Below, piece after piece: positions 1 to 7,441 of a stretch of DNA of 12,903 nt. This stretch comes from Spirochaetaceae bacterium (GTDB taxonomy: Bacteria > Spirochaetota > Spirochaetia > SZUA-6 > Fen-1364), in NCBI GenBank assembly GCA_003141795.1, contig PLNO01000233.1, positions 1 to 12,903 of the forward strand, in the 5' to 3' direction. Every line of letters begins with the position of its first letter. The stretch's first letter is position 1. Both the position numbers and the translations under genes were made by a program. The notes under the pieces are model-generated. The model did not search any database. It was given only the letters and a program-made list of their open reading frames with translations, and had not been told where the DNA came from.

Positions 1-1
1 G

Positions 2-466
2 ACGGAGCTCCTCATCGAGGCCGGATACGCCGATATCGACTCTCTGCTCGCCGTTGCGGACGCGGGGGATTCTGCCCCGCTTCTGGAAATCCACGGAATC
101 GGGGAGAGGACTGCGGAGACGCTTTTCCAGTGGCTTCGCGCACCCGAGGTGAGACGTCGGATCGAGAGGCTGCGCGCAGCAGGGCTCGAGTTCCAGGAGA
201 AAGTCCCCCCTCCCGGAGAAAAAAACGACGGGATCTTCGACGGTCAGACCTGGTGCGTGACCGGGAGCTTCGCCTCCTTCACGCCGCGGGAGAAGGCCAT
301 GGACGAGGTCGCTCTCCGCGGAGGCAAGGTAGGCGGCTCGGTGACATCGAAGACCACCCATCTCCTGGTCGGGGAGAACCCCGGCACAAAGCTCGCCAAG
401 GCGCAGGCCGTCGGCGCTGCGATCGTGACGGAAGAGGAGTTTTTGACGCTTTTGGGCTGGAAATGA
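2..466 (+). CDS. ligA: NAD-dependent DNA ligase LigA, C-terminal part (5' end outside window)
   Basis: The reading frame is open from base 2 to the TGA at 464-466 and has no start in the window, so this is the 3' part of a longer gene. LigA seals single-strand nicks in duplex DNA during replication and repair, using NAD+. Two tail modules are visible. The first is a helix-hairpin-helix element (LLEIHGIGERTAETLFQWL). The second is a BRCT domain that begins at GQTWCVTGSF, contains the core pattern of Gly-Gly followed by V-S-K-T-T-H-L-L-V-G, and ends in an EEEFLTLL helix. This order, with a very short end after BRCT, is that of bacterial LigA. The nucleotidyl-transferase and OB domains lie upstream of the window. 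A BRCT protein of another kind is possible but unlikely given the HhH segment directly before it. The next gene has its own promoter-like sequence, so the two are probably separate transcription units. Confidence 0.9.
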   Translation, partial: TELLIEAGYADIDSLLAVADAGDSAPLLEIHGIGERTAETLFQWLRAPEVRRRIERLRAAGLEFQEKVPPPGEKNDGIFDGQTWCVTGSFASFTPREKAMDEVALRGGKVGGSVTSKTTHLLVGENPGTKLAKAQAVGAAIVTEEEFLTLLGWK

Positions 467-481
467 GATTTCCCGCTTGTG

Positions 482-510
482 TTGTTTAACTTCGTGCCCT
501 ATGCTATTTT
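482..510 (+). promoter_or_regulatory. Putative sigma-70 promoter of the BMP lipoprotein gene
   Basis: TTGTTT at 482-487 and TATTTT at 505-510 are separated by 17 bases. They lie 20-48 bases before the ATG at 530. The 62-base gap is more AT-rich than the flanking genes. The predicted start of transcription falls only about a dozen bases before the ATG, leaving room for little more than the ribosome binding site AAAGGAG at 517-523. This is a pattern match only. Confidence 0.45.
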
Positions 511-529
511 CCACGTAAAGGAGAAGGCT

Positions 530-1570
530 ATGCGAACAACTAAATGGGTTTTGTTTGTCGTGGCTCTTCTGGCAATCAGCCTCGTCGTCGTTGGCTGTCA
601 GAAGAAAGCCGCTGCTCCCGTAGCGGCGAACATCGCCGTCGGCATGGTGACCGATGTCGGTGGGATCAACGATCAGTCTTTCAACCAGTCGGCGTGGGAA
701 GGCCTCCAGAAGGCCGGCACCGACCTCAGCATCAAGGCTTCCTACAAGGAATCCAAGCAGAACGCAGATTACGCACCGAACCTTGAGACGATGCTCGATG
801 CGAAGAACAACCTGATCTGGGGTATCGGGTATATGATGGCTGACGCCGTGAAGGAAGCCGCTGTCAAGAACCCCAAGCAGATGTACGCGATCATCGACAT
901 GGCGTACGGCCCCGATTCGCCTCCGAACATCGTGGGCGTGACCTTCAAGGCCGAGCAGGGCTCGTTCCTCGTCGGCTACATCGCCGGCAAGATGACCAAG
1001 ACCGGCAAGGTCGGGTTCGTCGGCGGAATGAGCGGACCGCTCATCGCAGCCTTCCAGTTCGGCTATGAGGCCGGCGTCCGCCAGGCCAACCCCAAGGTGA
1101 AGATCCTCGCGCAGTACGCTGAGTCCTTCAGCGACGCCGCAAAGGGCAAGGCAATCGCCACCCAGATGTACCAGTCCGGTGCCGACATCGTGTATCACGC
1201 CGCGGGCGGCGTGGGCGCTGGCGTCATCGAAGCGGCCAAAGAGAAGAACAAGTTCGCCATCGGCGTGGACCGGGACCAGAACTACCTGGCTCCTGACAAT
1301 GTCATCACCTCCGCCATGAAGCGCGTCGACAACGGCGTGTACAACGTCGTCAAGCAGCTGAAGGATGGAACGCTCAAGGGCGGGACCACGGTGAGCTACG
1401 GACTGGCAGAGGGCGGCGTCGATATCGCCCCCACCTCTAACAAGCTCGTTCCCCAGCCCATCCTCGACGAGGTCGCCAAGCTGAAGCAGGCGGTCATCGA
1501 TGGCAAGATCGTTGTGCCCGTCGACGAAGCCGGTTACACAGCCTACAAACCCGTCGACATCTCGAAGTGA
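530..1570 (+). CDS. BMP-family substrate-binding lipoprotein of a nucleoside-type ABC importer (TmpC/PnrA-like)
   Basis: This 346-residue lipoprotein is the external binding component of the ABC importer encoded downstream. Known members of the family bind purine nucleosides (PnrA/TmpC); a related group in treponemes (RfuA) binds riboflavin. The signal peptide has a basic start, a hydrophobic core and a lipobox ending V-V-V-G-Cys23, so the mature protein should be membrane-anchored. The family hallmark TDVGGINDQSFNQSAWEGL begins at Thr41 and includes Asp42, Asp48 and Phe51. A later GVDRDQ (Asp247) and TSAMK (Lys264) match positions that, from memory, contact the nucleoside in PnrA. This favours a nucleoside over riboflavin, but the ligand is inferred. 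The ATG at 530 is chosen because AAAGGAG lies six bases upstream and it gives a clean signal peptide; an in-frame start at 479 would add 17 residues in front of it. A strong terminator follows the gene. Confidence 0.92.
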   Translation: MRTTKWVLFVVALLAISLVVVGCQKKAAAPVAANIAVGMVTDVGGINDQSFNQSAWEGLQKAGTDLSIKASYKESKQNADYAPNLETMLDAKNNLIWGIGYMMADAVKEAAVKNPKQMYAIIDMAYGPDSPPNIVGVTFKAEQGSFLVGYIAGKMTKTGKVGFVGGMSGPLIAAFQFGYEAGVRQANPKVKILAQYAESFSDAAKGKAIATQMYQSGADIVYHAAGGVGAGVIEAAKEKNKFAIGVDRDQNYLAPDNVITSAMKRVDNGVYNVVKQLKDGTLKGGTTVSYGLAEGGVDIAPTSNKLVPQPILDEVAKLKQAVIDGKIVVPVDEAGYTAYKPVDISK

Positions 1571-1597
1571 CACTTCTCAGGGCGTAGTGTATGATCC

Positions 1598-1635
1598 GCG
1601 GACAGCTCCTTCGGGGGCTGTCCGCCTTTTTTTTT
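1598..1635 (+). terminator. Strong intrinsic terminator between binding protein and ATPase genes
   Basis: A 12-bp uninterrupted stem (1598-1609 with 1614-1625, one G-T pair) closes on the very stable tetraloop TTCG at 1610-1613. After one C, nine T residues run from 1627 to 1635. This is a textbook Rho-independent terminator. It sits inside the transporter operon, 20 bases before the start codon of the ATPase gene. It should end most transcripts after the binding-protein gene and let a fraction read through. Confidence 0.93.
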
Positions 1636-1654
1636 CGCTTGAGGAGGCAAACGT

Positions 1655-3187
1655 TTGAGCGACGCAAACGCAGGGGACGTCGTCGTCGAGATGCTCGGCA
1701 TCACGAAGAAGTTCGGGACCTTCGTCGCCAACGACCAGATCGACCTCACGGTGCGCAAGGGTGAAGTGCACGCGCTGCTCGGAGAGAACGGCGCGGGAAA
1801 GACCACCCTCATGAACCAGCTCTACGGCCTCTACCAGCCCACCGCGGGAGAGATCCGCGTGAAGGGTCAGCGGGTGCACATCACCGCTTCAAGCGTCGCC
1901 ATTGCCCACGGTATCGGCATGGTGCACCAGCATTTCATGCTCGTTCAGCCCTTCACGGTGGCGGAGAACATCATCCTCGGCCAGGAGACGTGCAGCGTCC
2001 CCGGCGTGCTCGACCTTGGACGCGCGGAACGCATGGTGACCGAGCTCTCCGAGAGATACGGACTGACGGTATCTCCCCGGGCGATGATCCGCGACATCAC
2101 CGTGGGCATGCAGCAGCGCGTGGAGATCCTCAAGGCGTTGTACCGCGGCGCGGAAATCCTCATCCTGGACGAGCCCACCGCCGTCCTCACCCCCCAGGAG
2201 GTGGAAGACCTCGTCGGGATCATCCGCAACCTCACGACGGAGGGGAAGACCGTCATCATCATCACGCACAAGCTCAAGGAGATCAAAGCGGTGGCGGACA
2301 AGTGCACCATCATCCGCCGCGGCAAGCGCGTCGGCACGGTGAACGTAAAGGACGTCTCCGAGCACGAGCTTGCCGCGATGATGGTGGGCCGCGAGGTGAG
2401 CTTCAACGTCACCAAGCCCGAGCAGGTCTGCGGTGACTGCGTCCTGCAGGTGAAGGACCTCGTCGTGAAGGACAACCGCGGCCTCACCGCGGTGAAGGGC
2501 GTCAGCTTCAGCGTCAACCGGGGGGAAATCCTTGGTCTCGCAGGGGTCGACGGCAACGGCCAGAGGGAACTGGTGGAAGCCATCACCGGACTGCGCCATG
2601 CCGAATCCGGCAGCGTCATCGCGGGCGGCATCGACGTGACCAACCGCCCGCCGCGGGAGGTCCTCGACGCGGGAATCGCCTACATCCCCGAGGACCGCCA
2701 GAAGCGGGGGCTCGTCCTGGACTACTCCGTCGCTGAAAACTTCATCCTGGAGAACTACGCGAAAAAGCCTTTTTCCCTGCGGGGCCTCCTCAACCGGGAG
2801 GCCATCAGGAAATACGCGAAAGACCTCATCGCGCGCTTCGACGTGCGGCCGCCGGATGAGAAGCACAAGGCCGGATCCCTCTCGGGGGGAAACCAGCAGA
2901 AGGTCATCATAGCGCGGGAGGTCTCCAATGACCCCGACCTCCTGATCGCCTCGCAGCCCACGCGCGGGCTCGATGTCGGTGCGATCGAGTACGTGCACCA
3001 GTCCCTCGTCGAACAACGCAATCGCAACAAGGCCGTGCTCCTCATTTCCCTGGAGCTCGACGAGATCATGGACCTCTCCGACAGGATCGCCGTGATCTAC
3101 GAGGGAAGGATCGTGGGGGTGATTCCCGCGAAGGGTGCCGACGAGAAGTCACTCGGCCTGATGATGGCGGGGGGGGGAGCGCAATGA
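1655..3187 (+). CDS. ABC importer ATPase with two nucleotide-binding domains (nucleoside/sugar type)
   Basis: This 510-residue cytoplasmic ATPase powers the importer; both nucleotide-binding domains are on one chain, as in the RbsA/NupO-like class. The first domain has Walker A GENGAGKTT (residues 43-51), a variant signature VGMQQRVEILKAL, Walker B ILILDEPT near 170 and an ITHKL switch. The second has the degenerate Walker A GVDGNGQ near 300, the signature LSGGNQQK near 408 and LIASQPTRGLD near 430. The intact first site and altered second site are normal for the class. The start is TTG at 1655, supported by GAGGAGG at 1641-1647 with a seven-base spacer; the next ATG, at codon 13, would cut into the first beta strand. 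The stop overlaps the next ATG (ATGA). The gene ends in a run of nine G. Confidence 0.95.
   Translation: MSDANAGDVVVEMLGITKKFGTFVANDQIDLTVRKGEVHALLGENGAGKTTLMNQLYGLYQPTAGEIRVKGQRVHITASSVAIAHGIGMVHQHFMLVQPFTVAENIILGQETCSVPGVLDLGRAERMVTELSERYGLTVSPRAMIRDITVGMQQRVEILKALYRGAEILILDEPTAVLTPQEVEDLVGIIRNLTTEGKTVIIITHKLKEIKAVADKCTIIRRGKRVGTVNVKDVSEHELAAMMVGREVSFNVTKPEQVCGDCVLQVKDLVVKDNRGLTAVKGVSFSVNRGEILGLAGVDGNGQRELVEAITGLRHAESGSVIAGGIDVTNRPPREVLDAGIAYIPEDRQKRGLVLDYSVAENFILENYAKKPFSLRGLLNREAIRKYAKDLIARFDVRPPDEKHKAGSLSGGNQQKVIIAREVSNDPDLLIASQPTRGLDVGAIEYVHQSLVEQRNRNKAVLLISLELDEIMDLSDRIAVIYEGRIVGVIPAKGADEKSLGLMMAGGGAQ
3169..3177 (+). repeat. Nine-base G homopolymer at the end of the ATPase gene
   Basis: Nine consecutive G residues encode the Gly-Gly-Gly near the ATPase C-terminus and also provide the purine-rich ribosome binding region of the first permease, whose ATG is at 3184. 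By hand frame check, a gain of one G would put the ATPase frame directly into the permease frame, and a loss of one G would send it into the third frame. Such tracts are prone to slippage. Whether it varies is unknown. Confidence 0.9.
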
Positions 3188-4341
3188 GCAACGCCACGCA
3201 GAACCCGGTGGACATCCAGGACGTCGGCGTCAGCCGACGCGCCATCAATCCCCTCGCCCTCACCCTCCTGTCCATCCTCTTCGGGCTGGTGATCGGGGCG
3301 ATCGTGCTCGCGCTGGCAGGCTACGATCCCTTTGCCGCGTACTGGGTGATCCTCCAGGGGACATTCTCCCGGCCGAAATACATCGCCTATACGATCGTCT
3401 ACGCCACGCCGCTCATCCTCACGGCGCTTTCAGTGTCGTTCGCCTTCAAGACCGGGCTCTTCAACATCGGCGCAGAAGGCCAGTTCATGATCGGCACCGT
3501 GGCCGCCGCGGTGCTGGGCTACTACGTCGACCTGCCTCCCGTCCTCCACGTGCTCCTCTGCCTGCTCGCGGGAATGATAGCCGCGGCGGCCTGGGGCGGG
3601 CTTGCCGGCTACCTCAAGGCGCGCTTCGGCGTCCACGAGGTCATCTCCACGATCATGCTGAACTGGATCGCGCTGTACCTCAACAACTACGTGGTGCACG
3701 TGATCAAGGACGCTCTGCACCTCACGAACCCCACCACTCCCGTCATCAGGAGCTCGGCGCGCATCGAGTTCTTCGCCATATGGAAGGACAGCGCGGCAGG
3801 CCAGGCATGGCGCGCCGTGCACCCCTTCTGGGACGACGTGCTACGCACGCCGCTGAACCTGGGAATCGTGCTTGCCCTTCTTGCCGCGGTGGTTGTCTGG
3901 TACATCCTCAAGAGGACCACCCTCGGCTATCAGCTTCGCGCCGTCGGCTACAACAGATTCGCCGCGGAGTACGGCGGCATCAATGTGAAACGCGGGATGT
4001 TCATCTCCATGGCCATCGGCGGTGCCCTTGCCGGCATGGCGGGGGTCTGCCACGTGCTGGGATGGACGCGCTATATCGCCGACCTTGCCGCATCCGAAGG
4101 GTGGGGATTCAATGGCCTTGCCGTCGCGCTGATAGGGTCCAGCAACCCCTTCGGCTGCATCCTCGCAGGCCTGCTCTTCGGAATGCTCTCCTACGGGGGC
4201 TCGAAGATCCAGAGCAGCCTGGGCGCGCCGACGGAGATCATCAACATCGTCATCGGGGCGATCGTCTTCTTCGTGGCCATGCCGAAAGTCATCAGGCTCC
4301 TCATCACCCGGCTGCGCAGGGAGGACAGGCATGTTCGATAG
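3184..4341 (+). CDS. ABC importer inner-membrane permease, first subunit
   Basis: This 385-residue hydrophobic protein belongs to the branched-chain/ribose-type permease family (BPD_transp_2) found with BMP-type binding proteins. It forms half of the membrane channel. A cytoplasmic N-terminal tail of about 20 residues precedes the first membrane segment. The family stretch FKTGLFNIGAEGQFMIGT is present, followed by VHEVISTIMLNWIALYLNNY. The likely ATPase-coupling loop reads LRAVGYNRFAAEYGGIN. Multiple further hydrophobic segments run to the C-terminus, which ends in a basic tail. The start ATG at 3184 overlaps the ATPase stop as ATGA, so translation is probably coupled. It is larger than the second permease because of its N-terminal tail and a longer periplasmic loop around residues 170-215. 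This is the usual size difference for such pairs. Confidence 0.93.
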   Translation: MSNATQNPVDIQDVGVSRRAINPLALTLLSILFGLVIGAIVLALAGYDPFAAYWVILQGTFSRPKYIAYTIVYATPLILTALSVSFAFKTGLFNIGAEGQFMIGTVAAAVLGYYVDLPPVLHVLLCLLAGMIAAAAWGGLAGYLKARFGVHEVISTIMLNWIALYLNNYVVHVIKDALHLTNPTTPVIRSSARIEFFAIWKDSAAGQAWRAVHPFWDDVLRTPLNLGIVLALLAAVVVWYILKRTTLGYQLRAVGYNRFAAEYGGINVKRGMFISMAIGGALAGMAGVCHVLGWTRYIADLAASEGWGFNGLAVALIGSSNPFGCILAGLLFGMLSYGGSKIQSSLGAPTEIINIVIGAIVFFVAMPKVIRLLITRLRREDRHVR

Positions 4342-5275
4342 CATCTCCTTCATCATTGGCACGACCCTGATGTACTCGACCCCCCTGATGTTCACCGCGC
4401 TGGGCGGGACGCTTTCGGAGAACGCAGGGGTCATCAACCTCGGCCTGGAGGGCATGATGACCATGGGAGCCTTCATGGGCGCGGCAATCGGCTACCTGGC
4501 GGGCAATGCGTGGATCGGTTTCCTGGCCGCGGGCATGGCCGGGGTCGCCCTTTCCCTCCTGCACGGCGTCGCCTGCATCACCTTCAAGGCGGACCAGACG
4601 GTGGCGGGCATCGCCATGAACTTCATCGGTCCGGGCCTCGCGCTGTTCCTCAGCCGCATGATGTTCAAGGGCACCACGGAGACCCCGCCGCTCTCCCTTG
4701 ACCACAAGATCCCGCGTCCGCTGAACGGCGTCTTCCCGCAGAACTCCTTCATGGACAACGCGTTCAATCAGTACTGGACGGTGTTCATCGCCTTCGGCCT
4801 CGTGTTCGTCATCTGGTTCGTCCTCTACCGCACACAGCTCGGACTGCGCATACGGGCCTGCGGCGAGCACCCGCGGGCGGCCGACACGCTGGGCATCAAT
4901 GTCGCCCTCGTGCAGTACACGGCCGTAGCCATGTCCGGCCTGATGGCGGGATTCGGTGGTGCGGCGATGAGCGTGGCCGTGGTGGCCAACTTCCGACCCA
5001 CGCTCATCTCGGGCCAGGGGTTCATCGCGCTTGCCGCGATGATCTTCGGCAAATGGCGGCCGCAGGGGGCGATGTGGGCCTGCCTCCTGTTCGGCGCCGC
5101 GCAGGGACTGGTGATCTTCCTGGGAAGGTCCGACATCCAGGCGGTGATGCCGATCCCCTCGGAGATCCTCAGCATGATCCCCTTCATCCTCACGTTGATC
5201 ATCCTGGTGACCTTCGTGGGCAAGGCCGTGGCTCCCACCGCCGACGGGATCCCCTACGACAAGGAAGCCGAGTAG
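4331..5275 (+). CDS. ABC importer inner-membrane permease, second subunit
   Basis: This 314-residue permease is the partner of the preceding one and completes the importer. It shows the family sequence ENAGVINLGLEGMMTMGAF near residue 35, a conserved Asp-Gln-Thr-Val-Ala-Gly-Ile-Ala-Met-Asn helix, and the coupling loop LRIRACGEHPRAADTLGIN. Hydrophobic segments continue to a short charged tail ending in Glu. The ATG at 4331 lies inside the end of the first permease gene (11-base overlap). GGGAGG at 4319-4324 stands six bases upstream, so the two subunits are probably made in equal amounts. The gene is the last of the cassette; a convergent transporter gene ends 16 bases downstream. Confidence 0.93.
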   Translation: MFDSISFIIGTTLMYSTPLMFTALGGTLSENAGVINLGLEGMMTMGAFMGAAIGYLAGNAWIGFLAAGMAGVALSLLHGVACITFKADQTVAGIAMNFIGPGLALFLSRMMFKGTTETPPLSLDHKIPRPLNGVFPQNSFMDNAFNQYWTVFIAFGLVFVIWFVLYRTQLGLRIRACGEHPRAADTLGINVALVQYTAVAMSGLMAGFGGAAMSVAVVANFRPTLISGQGFIALAAMIFGKWRPQGAMWACLLFGAAQGLVIFLGRSDIQAVMPIPSEILSMIPFILTLIILVTFVGKAVAPTADGIPYDKEAE

Positions 5276-5291
5276 CCCGCGCTGGGCTCAT

Positions 5292-6731
5292 TCAAGGCTT
5301 GCGGCCCCGTCCGATCCGCATGATCCTCGTGATGCCGGGCACTCCCTCGAAGAACAGGGGCAGGAGGAAGGGTTGCTCGTCGTCCGGCGTGGCACCCGTC
5401 ACCTTGATCCTCGGAATCAGGACGACCGACGAAACCATGCGCAGGACGAAGGAAACGATGAAAAGCAGCGGGAAGGCGCTGAGGACCAGCCCGAACACCG
5501 CGACCGACCAGGAGCCGAGCACGCTCAAGCTGACGCCGGCGATGATCGCGCTGAAGCCCTGCGTGATGCTTCCCACCACCGTGGACACCGCCATGTACAT
5601 CCCGCTCTCCCCGGGAGGGGGGAAGCGCGTTACAAGCTTTATTCCCGCATTGTTCGCCGCGCCCGAGAACGCGCCGCCGATGAGGCTCGCGAGACCCACC
5701 CAGAGGATCGCCGTGCGCGGCGTGGCCGCGATCCACAGGACGGGGAGGATCGACCAGAACACGTATCCCAGCATCAGCACGCGCCTGATGCCGAACCTGT
5801 CCACCATCCGCCCGGCCTTGCGCGCCGCTATGAGCGTCCCCACGAGGCTCAGCTCCGTGACTGCCACCATGCCGCCGATGAAGTTGTCCTTGAAACCGAG
5901 GTTCTCCAGGAAGTACAGGGTGCACAGCGATCCGCCCAGCCCCTGGCTGAAGTTCCACCCCGCGGTGAACACGAGCCAGGGACGGAACCGTTTGTCCTTC
6001 AGGGGTACGAGCATCCCCGCGAAGGTCCGTCCCGAGCGGCTCATCGGGTGCGGCGGTTCGGGGATCGTGACGTGGACCATGACGTCGATGAGGCCGAGGA
6101 CGCTGGCGGCGAAGAGTACAATGGCGGACATCTCGAACTTGCTGCCCTCGGGAACGAGGTCCATGAGAAGCCCCGACGGCAGGGTCACGGCGATGATGAC
6201 CAGTGATATCCAGCTGTCACGCCTGCCCCAGAAGGTCCCCTGGATCTCCTTGGGGATGATGGTGGCCAACCAGCCGTACCACGGCCCCGGGGAGAGGTTT
6301 CCGATGAGGGTCCCCACGCAGATCCCGGCCATGAAGACCAGGTACGCCGCGAGGTAACCCGCCCGCCAGAGGAGAAATGCGGCCACGATGGCCACCATCC
6401 TGAGGAGGCGATCGGTGAGCGCCGTCCAGAACCACACCTGCCTGCGCGAGCCCGCGCGCTCCCCCATGATCGTGCCGAGGGGCTGCACGATGACGACCCA
6501 AGCGCCGACGCCGCTGAGGATGCCCCACTCGAGCTGGGACATGCCGATGGAGTTCCCGAAGTAGATGTAGACGATGCCGGCGAGGAGGTTTCCCCACGTG
6601 CCCCCGAGGGTGCCCGTGAGGATGTGTTTGTTCATGATGGGGGCCAGCTCGCCGGGCCGCACGTGCCGGCGTTTGAAGAAGCCTGCGCCCCGTGAGCTGC
6701 GCCGATACGGGCGGGCGTGATTCTGTCTCAT
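5292..6731 (-). CDS. Major facilitator superfamily transporter
   Basis: This protein of 479 residues has the alternating hydrophobic segments of a 12-helix secondary transporter. A loop GTIMGERAGSRRQVW after the second helix matches the MFS loop 2-3 signature, and a second-half loop AARKAGRMVDRFGIRRVLM is the pseudo-repeat of that signature. A central cytoplasmic loop carries TIPEPPHPMSRSGR. The substrate cannot be read from the sequence. The start is uncertain. ATG at 6731 gives a 32-residue basic leader and fits the promoter-like TTGACA/AATCCT pair just upstream, with GGGTG before it. ATG at 6635 begins immediately before the first membrane helix (MNKHILTGTLGG) but has a poor ribosome binding site. 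The gene is convergent to the ABC cassette and divergent from bioY. Confidence 0.85.
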   Translation of the reverse strand: MRQNHARPYRRSSRGAGFFKRRHVRPGELAPIMNKHILTGTLGGTWGNLLAGIVYIYFGNSIGMSQLEWGILSGVGAWVVIVQPLGTIMGERAGSRRQVWFWTALTDRLLRMVAIVAAFLLWRAGYLAAYLVFMAGICVGTLIGNLSPGPWYGWLATIIPKEIQGTFWGRRDSWISLVIIAVTLPSGLLMDLVPEGSKFEMSAIVLFAASVLGLIDVMVHVTIPEPPHPMSRSGRTFAGMLVPLKDKRFRPWLVFTAGWNFSQGLGGSLCTLYFLENLGFKDNFIGGMVAVTELSLVGTLIAARKAGRMVDRFGIRRVLMLGYVFWSILPVLWIAATPRTAILWVGLASLIGGAFSGAANNAGIKLVTRFPPPGESGMYMAVSTVVGSITQGFSAIIAGVSLSVLGSWSVAVFGLVLSAFPLLFIVSFVLRMVSSVVLIPRIKVTGATPDDEQPFLLPLFFEGVPGITRIMRIGRGRKP

Positions 6732-6752
6732 CCTGCACCCAGTTCAGAATGC

Positions 6753-6781
6753 AGGATTGATCGGGCTTGGGGGAATGTCAA
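6753..6781 (-). promoter_or_regulatory. Putative sigma-70 promoter of the MFS gene
   Basis: On the minus strand a perfect TTGACA (plus-strand 6776-6781) is followed, after 17 bases, by AATCCT (6753-6758). The predicted transcript would begin about 15 bases before the ATG at 6731, which supports that start over the inner one at 6635. The -10 is poor, so confidence rests on the -35 and spacing. Confidence 0.5.
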
Positions 6782-6789
6782 GACAGCAC

Positions 6790-6819
6790 TTGCGCTGCGG
6801 GCGCCTTTTCCGCTATCCT
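6790..6819 (+). promoter_or_regulatory. Putative sigma-70 promoter of bioY
   Basis: TTGCGC at 6790-6795 and TATCCT at 6814-6819 are 18 bases apart and lie about 30 bases before the bioY ATG. The -35 lies only eight bases from the -35 of the divergent MFS promoter, so one regulator bound here could affect both. No recognisable BirA or BioR operator is seen. Confidence 0.4.
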
Positions 6820-6848
6820 CCCGTCACTTTTTGAATCGGAGGTGCTTC

Positions 6849-7439
6849 ATGGCTTCCCCCGTCTACGCTGATCTCGTCCGCCCGGCGCGCCGGAGCCTCG
6901 GCATCGTCTTCGATGCCGCCCTGGTCGCGGGATTTTCCCTCGTCATCGCCCTCGGTGCACAGGTCGCCATTCCCCTTCCCTTCACGCCCGTTCCCGTGAC
7001 GCTGCAGACCCTTGCGGTGCTCCTGGCCGGGTGTCTCCTGGGCGGAGTCCGCGGCAGCCTCGCCGTGATCGCCTACCTCGGCGAAGGGTTCGCAGGGCTT
7101 CCCGTGTTTTCAGGCGGCACCGCGGGAATCGGGCACCTGCTCGGCCCGACAGGCGGGTACCTCGTCGGCTTCATCCCTGCCGCCTGCATGGCCGGTCTGT
7201 TCGCTGAAAAGGGGCTTGCGCTCCGCTGGCCCGGTGCGTTTCTCACCCTCGCCGTCGGGGACCTCGCGCTGTTCGTTCCCGGGACGCTCTGGCTCGGGGC
7301 GTACGTGGGGATGGGGAAAGCCATTGCACTGGGTTTCCTTCCCTTTGCAATCGGGGAAGGGTTGAAGATCGTGGCCGGATGCGGCCTCCTGGCTGCCGCG
7401 GGACTGGCCACCGGGCGCGTCAGGGCTCGCAGAACCTGA
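6849..7439 (+). CDS. bioY: BioY, biotin-specific substrate-capture component of an ECF transporter
   Basis: This 196-residue membrane protein binds biotin and, with the shared energy-coupling module (EcfA/EcfA'/EcfT), brings it into the cell. The family core is clear: GAQVAIPLPFTPVPVTLQTL near residues 36-55, then a conserved LLAGCLLGGVRG, a YLGEGFAGLPVF loop, and GPTGGYLVGFIPAA. The remaining helices end in a short basic tail rich in Arg. Length and six-segment hydrophobicity suit BioY. The ATG at 6849 is preceded by GGAGGTG at 6839-6844 or nearby and follows a promoter-like pair; an in-frame upstream start at 6717 would run through that promoter. No ECF ATPase or EcfT gene is adjacent, as is usual when the module is shared and encoded elsewhere. 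The last 20 bases overlap the end of the convergent DUF89 gene. Confidence 0.93.
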   Translation: MASPVYADLVRPARRSLGIVFDAALVAGFSLVIALGAQVAIPLPFTPVPVTLQTLAVLLAGCLLGGVRGSLAVIAYLGEGFAGLPVFSGGTAGIGHLLGPTGGYLVGFIPAACMAGLFAEKGLALRWPGAFLTLAVGDLALFVPGTLWLGAYVGMGKAIALGFLPFAIGEGLKIVAGCGLLAAAGLATGRVRARRT

Positions 7440-7441
7440 CG
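7418..7441. repeat. Inverted repeat spanning both stop codons of the convergent bioY and DUF89 genes
   Basis: CGTCAGG at 7418-7424 and CCTGACG at 7435-7441 form a perfect 7-bp inverted repeat with a 10-base loop. The left arm contains the stop of the minus-strand gene (7420-7422) and the right arm the TGA of bioY (7437-7439). A bidirectional hairpin is possible, but there is no T tract on either side, so a terminator function is only a guess. Confidence 0.4.

Noticed and set aside
459..473. Hairpin GGAAAT-GAG-ATTTCC across the ligA stop as a terminator
   Set aside because: The stem is only six AT-rich base pairs and the following sequence is not a T tract; too weak to call.
1889..3016. Long minus-strand open frame (375 codons) opposite the ATPase gene
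   Set aside because: It is a shadow of the GC-rich ABC ATPase gene; the translation is low-complexity and His/Asp-rich with no recognisable domain.
1655..3187. Degenerate second Walker A (GVDGNGQ) as a sign of a broken ATPase
   Set aside because: This change is standard in the double-domain ATPases of the ribose/nucleoside class.
5274..5288. AGCCC/GGGCT inverted repeat between the convergent permease and MFS genes as a bidirectional terminator
   Set aside because: Five base pairs and no T run on either strand; it may be chance.
5053..6357. Plus-strand open frame of 434 codons opposite the MFS gene
   Set aside because: It runs antisense through a clear 12-helix transporter gene, and the peptide is Arg/Pro-rich with no motif.
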